Of a DNA stretch of 9,279 nt, positions 6,686 through 9,279 are shown one piece after another. The position numbers and the translations under genes were made by a program. This DNA comes from Planctomycetaceae bacterium (GTDB lineage: Bacteria; Planctomycetota; Planctomycetia; Pirellulales; Pirellulaceae). Below the pieces are notes generated by a model. That model worked only from the letters and a program-made list of their open reading frames with translations, was not told where the DNA came from and did not search any database. The DNA lies in assembly GCA_022614795.1 (NCBI GenBank), contig JAKEHX010000280.1, positions 1 to 9,279 of the forward strand, read 5' to 3'. Numbering within the stretch: position 1 is the first letter of the stretch; every line of letters starts with the position of its first letter.

Positions 6686-6718
6686 GGCAGCGCTGTCGAT
6701 TGTGCCCGCCACGCTGCC
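6686..6718. promoter_or_regulatory. 7-bp inverted repeat in the VOC/enolase-like divergent region (possible operator)
   Basis: GGCAGCG (6686-6692) and CGCTGCC (6712-6718) are perfect inverted arms 19 nt apart, and an 8-bp palindrome CAGCGCTG (6688-6695) overlaps the left arm. They sit centrally in the 105-nt region between two divergent genes, where a shared regulator could bind. No clear -35/-10 pair is seen. In GC-rich DNA arms this short can occur by chance. Confidence 0.25.
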
Positions 6719-6751
6719 TTGGATCAAGCAGATTGAGGAAAGACATCATTG

Positions 6752-8002
6752 ATGAGCAAGATCGTTCGCGTCCACGCCCGCGAAATCCTCGACAGCCGCG
6801 GCAAACCGACGGTCGAGGCCGAAGTGCATCTGGACAATGGCACCGTGGGCCGGGCGAGCGTGCCTAGCGGGGCGAGCACGGGCGCGGCCGAGGCGTGTGA
6901 GCTGCGGGATGCAGACTGGCCGTGGTACGACGGGCTCGGCGTGCGGCGCACAGTCGCCAGTGCGCGGGACGTGATCGGCCCGGCCATCGCAGGTTTTGGC
7001 GTGCACGATCAAGCGGCGATCGACGAGCGGATGATCGAACTCGACGGCACGCCGACCAAGTCGCGCCTCGGGGCCAACGCGATTCTGGCGGTGTCGCTGG
7101 CGGCGGTTCGGGCAGCCGCGCTCGTCGCCAGCGCGCCGCTGTACGAGTACCTGGGCAAGGTGGCCGGGATCACTCCGAAATTGCCGCTGCCGATGACGAA
7201 CATGATTTCCGGCGCGCTGCACGCCGGAGGGAATCTGGACATTCAGGACGTGCTGATAATTCCCAGCGGGGCGAAAGACTTTCCTATGCAGCTGGAGTGG
7301 ATTGTCCGCGTGTATCGCCGGCTGAGCCGGCTGCTGTGGGAGAGCGGACACGAGGGTTATCTGGTGGGAGACGAGGGGGGCTATGCGCCCCGGTTGAGCT
7401 CCAACGGGGAAGCTATCGACTTCGTCGTTCGCGCGATTGAAGCCGCGTCGCTGAGGCCCGGCGAGGATGTGTCCATCGCGCTGGACGTCGCCGCGACGCA
7501 CTTCTACCGGGACGGTGAGTATCACTTCGTTACGGACCGGGGGCAGCGATTCACGACTCGCGAATTCTACGAACATCTGGAGGGGTGGATCAATCGCTTT
7601 CCAATTGCCAGCATCGAAGATGGCCTGGCCGAGAGCGACTGGGAGGGCTGGCGCGAGCTGACAGCGCGCCTGGGCCAGCGGGTGATGCTCGTCGGCGATG
7701 ACCTTTTTGCGACCAACGAGAAGCTGCTCCGGCGCGGCATCGACGAGAAGGTCGCCAATGCGGTCCTCATCAAGGTCAATCAGATCGGGACGCTGACGGA
7801 GACCTTGCGCACGATGCGCCTGGCTCGACAACACGGCTACAAGTGCGTCGTTTCGGCCCGCAGCGGCGAGACCGAGGACGATTTTCTGGCCGACCTGGCC
7901 GTGGGCACGGCGGCGGATTACATCAAAATCGGCGGCGTGGCGCGGAGTGAGCGTCTGGCGAAGTACAACCGGCTCCTCAGGATCGCAGAGGAGTTGGAGT
8001 AA
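6752..8002 (+). CDS. Enolase-family protein with altered active site
   Basis: 416 aa, slightly shorter than typical bacterial enolase (about 430). Enolase converts 2-phosphoglycerate to phosphoenolpyruvate in glycolysis, and the fold signatures are clear: REILDSRGKPTVEAEV (10-25), PSGASTG (38-44), LDGTPTKSRLGANAILAVSLA (98-118), VGDEGGYAP (205-213), SIEDGLAESDWEGW (287-300), LVGDDLFATN (313-322) and LIKVNQIGTLTET (339-351). Kept residues by family alignment: S42, H157, Q165, catalytic E208 and K341, Mg ligands D245, E289 and D316, R370, S371 and K392. Two active-site positions differ: D166 stands where Glu is expected (QEF-type motif), and A369 replaces the His of the VSHRSGETED loop. It is therefore a divergent paralogue, perhaps with reduced or changed activity, and no symbol is given. 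The ATG at 6752 is chosen because GAGGAAAG (6735-6742) precedes it by 9 nt; a TTG codon lies directly upstream at 6749. No glycolytic neighbour is present. Confidence 0.9.
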   Translation: MSKIVRVHAREILDSRGKPTVEAEVHLDNGTVGRASVPSGASTGAAEACELRDADWPWYDGLGVRRTVASARDVIGPAIAGFGVHDQAAIDERMIELDGTPTKSRLGANAILAVSLAAVRAAALVASAPLYEYLGKVAGITPKLPLPMTNMISGALHAGGNLDIQDVLIIPSGAKDFPMQLEWIVRVYRRLSRLLWESGHEGYLVGDEGGYAPRLSSNGEAIDFVVRAIEAASLRPGEDVSIALDVAATHFYRDGEYHFVTDRGQRFTTREFYEHLEGWINRFPIASIEDGLAESDWEGWRELTARLGQRVMLVGDDLFATNEKLLRRGIDEKVANAVLIKVNQIGTLTETLRTMRLARQHGYKCVVSARSGETEDDFLADLAVGTAADYIKIGGVARSERLAKYNRLLRIAEELE

Positions 8003-8072
8003 GTAGCAGGCACACTCCGTATGCCGTATGGAACTTCCAAGGCATCGCCGACGGCACACGGAGTGTGCCTAC
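8003..8072. repeat. Long imperfect inverted repeat between convergent enolase-like gene and ftsH
   Basis: The arms AGGCACACTCCGT (8008-8020) and ACGGAGTGTGCCT (8058-8070) are perfectly complementary over 13 bp. After one A/C mismatch, TGCCGT (8022-8027) pairs with ACGGCA (8051-8056). GTAG at 8003-8006 can also pair with CTAC at 8069-8072 if CAG is bulged. The 23-nt centre contains an 11-nt dyad TGGAACTTCCA (8029-8039). The element fills nearly all of the 73-nt gap between two stop codons. It may serve as a two-way transcription end, but no T-run follows either arm, so it is not a standard intrinsic terminator. A dispersed REP-like element is an alternative. Confidence 0.8.
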
Positions 8073-8075
8073 AAC

Positions 8076-9279
8076 TTACCCGCTCTTTTCGACAACCGCC
8101 GGCGCTTCGACAGCTTCCGGCGGCGTCAGGCGCAGAGCGGCGTCGGTGCCGGGCACCACGAGCGGCCCGGGCGACGTCTCTTCAACGATCCGCTTCAACT
8201 CCGAGGCATCGATCGATTCGACCTCGATCAAGCGCTTAGTGAGCGCTTCGAGCGCTCCTCGGCGGACATCAAGGATGTGGCGGACTTTTTCGATCGATTC
8301 ATCCAAGACGCGGCGGACCTCCTGGTCGATCTCGCGCATCGTCTGCTCGCTGCAATGCCGCATTCCCTCGTCGCCGCCGGTGATCGCCAAAAACGGCGAG
8401 CGGTTGGTCTCCTTGAAGTTCACCCGGCCGAGGCGGCTCATGCCGTATTCCATGACCATGCTGCGGGCGATGGCGGTGGCACGCTCCAGGTCGTTCTGGG
8501 CGCCGGTCGAAACGTCGTTGTAGATGATCTCCTCGGCGATCGTGCCAGCCAGGAGCACCTGGATGCGGCTTTCGAGCTCCGATTGTGTCATCAGGAAGCG
8601 GTCCCCTTCGGGCCGCTGCATCGTGTAGCCCAGGGCGGCCAGGCCGCGGGGAATGATCGAGACTTTGTGCACCGGGTCGGTGTTCGGCAGGCTATAGGCG
8701 ACCAGGGCGTGGCCGCTTTCGTGATAGGCGACGCGGAGCTTCTCTTCGTCGTTCATCACGCGCTGTTTTTTCTCCAGGCCGGCGGTGACGCGTTCGACCC
8801 CCTCGTTGAATTCCTTCATGCCAACGGCTTGCCTCTCGCTGCGGGCGGCGAGCAGGGCGGCTTCGTTGACGAGGTTCGCCAGGTCGGCCCCGACAAATCC
8901 GGGGGTGATCGCGGCGACTTCCTTGAGTTCGACGGTCGGATCGAGCTTCACGTTCTTCACGTGGACCTTGAGGATGTCCTCGCGTCCGCGGATATCGGGC
9001 CGATCGACCAGCACGTGGCGGTCGAAGCGGCCCGGCCGCAGGAGCGCCTGGTCGAGCGTTTCAGGCCGGTTGGTTGCGGCCATCACGATCACGCCCGAGT
9101 TCGACCCAAAGCCGTCCATTTCGACGAGCAGGGCATTAAGGGTCTGCTCACGTTCGTCGTGGCCGCCGACGATGCTGGTGCCGCGGCTTTTGCCGAGGGC
9201 GTCGAGCTCGTCGATGAAAATGATACAGGGGGCCTTCGATTCGGCCTGCTGGAACATGTCGCGGACGCGAGCCGCCCCG
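8076..9279 (-). CDS. ftsH: ATP-dependent zinc metalloprotease FtsH, C-terminal part (start beyond right edge)
   Basis: 400 codons are visible before the reading frame leaves the window; the ATG at 9257 is internal, since GAARVRD precedes it in frame. FtsH is a hexameric membrane AAA+ protease that extracts and degrades membrane and short-lived proteins. Counting from the M at 9257: Walker B IIFIDELDA (12-20), the sensor/second region of homology ATNRPETLDQALLRPGRFDR (61-80) with both arginine fingers (R74, R77 region), the AAA lid (about 90-160), zinc motif HESGH (179-183) with catalytic E180, and the downstream NDVSTGAQNDLERAT region (247-261) supplying the third zinc ligand Asp. The transmembrane N-terminus and Walker A are missing only because of the window edge. 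The tail ends in a Pro/Val-rich stretch without a recognised motif. It converges on the enolase-like gene. Planctomycetes often carry several ftsH copies, so this may not be the sole one. Confidence 0.96.
   Translation of the reverse strand, partial: GAARVRDMFQQAESKAPCIIFIDELDALGKSRGTSIVGGHDEREQTLNALLVEMDGFGSNSGVIVMAATNRPETLDQALLRPGRFDRHVLVDRPDIRGREDILKVHVKNVKLDPTVELKEVAAITPGFVGADLANLVNEAALLAARSERQAVGMKEFNEGVERVTAGLEKKQRVMNDEEKLRVAYHESGHALVAYSLPNTDPVHKVSIIPRGLAALGYTMQRPEGDRFLMTQSELESRIQVLLAGTIAEEIIYNDVSTGAQNDLERATAIARSMVMEYGMSRLGRVNFKETNRSPFLAITGGDEGMRHCSEQTMREIDQEVRRVLDESIEKVRHILDVRRGALEALTKRLIEVESIDASELKRIVEETSPGPLVVPGTDAALRLTPPEAVEAPAVVEKSG

Noticed and set aside
6746..8059. 437-codon open frame on the minus strand, longer than the enolase-like gene it overlaps
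   Set aside because: The translation is Arg/Pro/Val-rich with no family signature, while the opposite strand encodes an unmistakable enolase-family protein; GC-rich codon use in a real gene commonly keeps the antisense frame open.

Overview
The window reads as high-GC chromosomal DNA from a planctomycete, most likely of the Pirellulales type. The evidence is the pair of planctomycete-typical surface or secreted proteins (DUF1501 and a cytochrome-like DUF1549-type protein), a membrane-anchored PknB-type Ser/Thr kinase whose start (MPLEKLGPYK) resembles those in that phylum, and several short dispersed-looking palindromes or tandem repeats. The assignment rests on recognised protein families, not on a database search. 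I see no rRNA, tRNA, CRISPR array, insertion sequence or phage gene.

Layout. Positions 1-427 (-) hold the N-terminal 142 codons of a DUF1549-type protein with a CX4CH haem-like motif, running off the left edge. Upstream of it on the same strand, after a 52-nt gap, lies a DUF1501 protein with a Tat signal (480-2591). These two probably form an operon driven from an extended -10 near 2640. A divergent intergenic stretch follows. Then comes a rightward pair: a small ribbon-helix-helix antitoxin-like protein (2809-3057) and, 13 nt later, a transmembrane Ser/Thr protein kinase (3071-4984). After a 114-nt gap holding a three-unit 11-bp tandem repeat comes an exported cyclase-family (kynurenine formamidase-like) metal hydrolase (5099-6148). 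It converges on a VOC/glyoxalase-like protein (6173-6646, -). Divergent from that is an enolase-family protein (6752-8002, +) that lacks the conserved catalytic-loop His and has Asp for a conserved Glu. It converges on the 3' part of ftsH (8076-9279, -), whose N-terminus lies beyond the right edge. The gap between those two is almost filled by a long imperfect inverted repeat.

Apart from the DUF1501/DUF1549 pair, and possibly the RHH/kinase pair, the genes look like independent single-gene units with alternating strands. No obvious multi-gene pathway or defence island is present. The points most worth a second look are the altered enolase active site, an 18-bp perfect palindrome built from 7-bp repeats inside the 5' coding region of the DUF1549 gene, the orphan antitoxin-like gene joined to the kinase, and the inverted repeat at 8003-8072.
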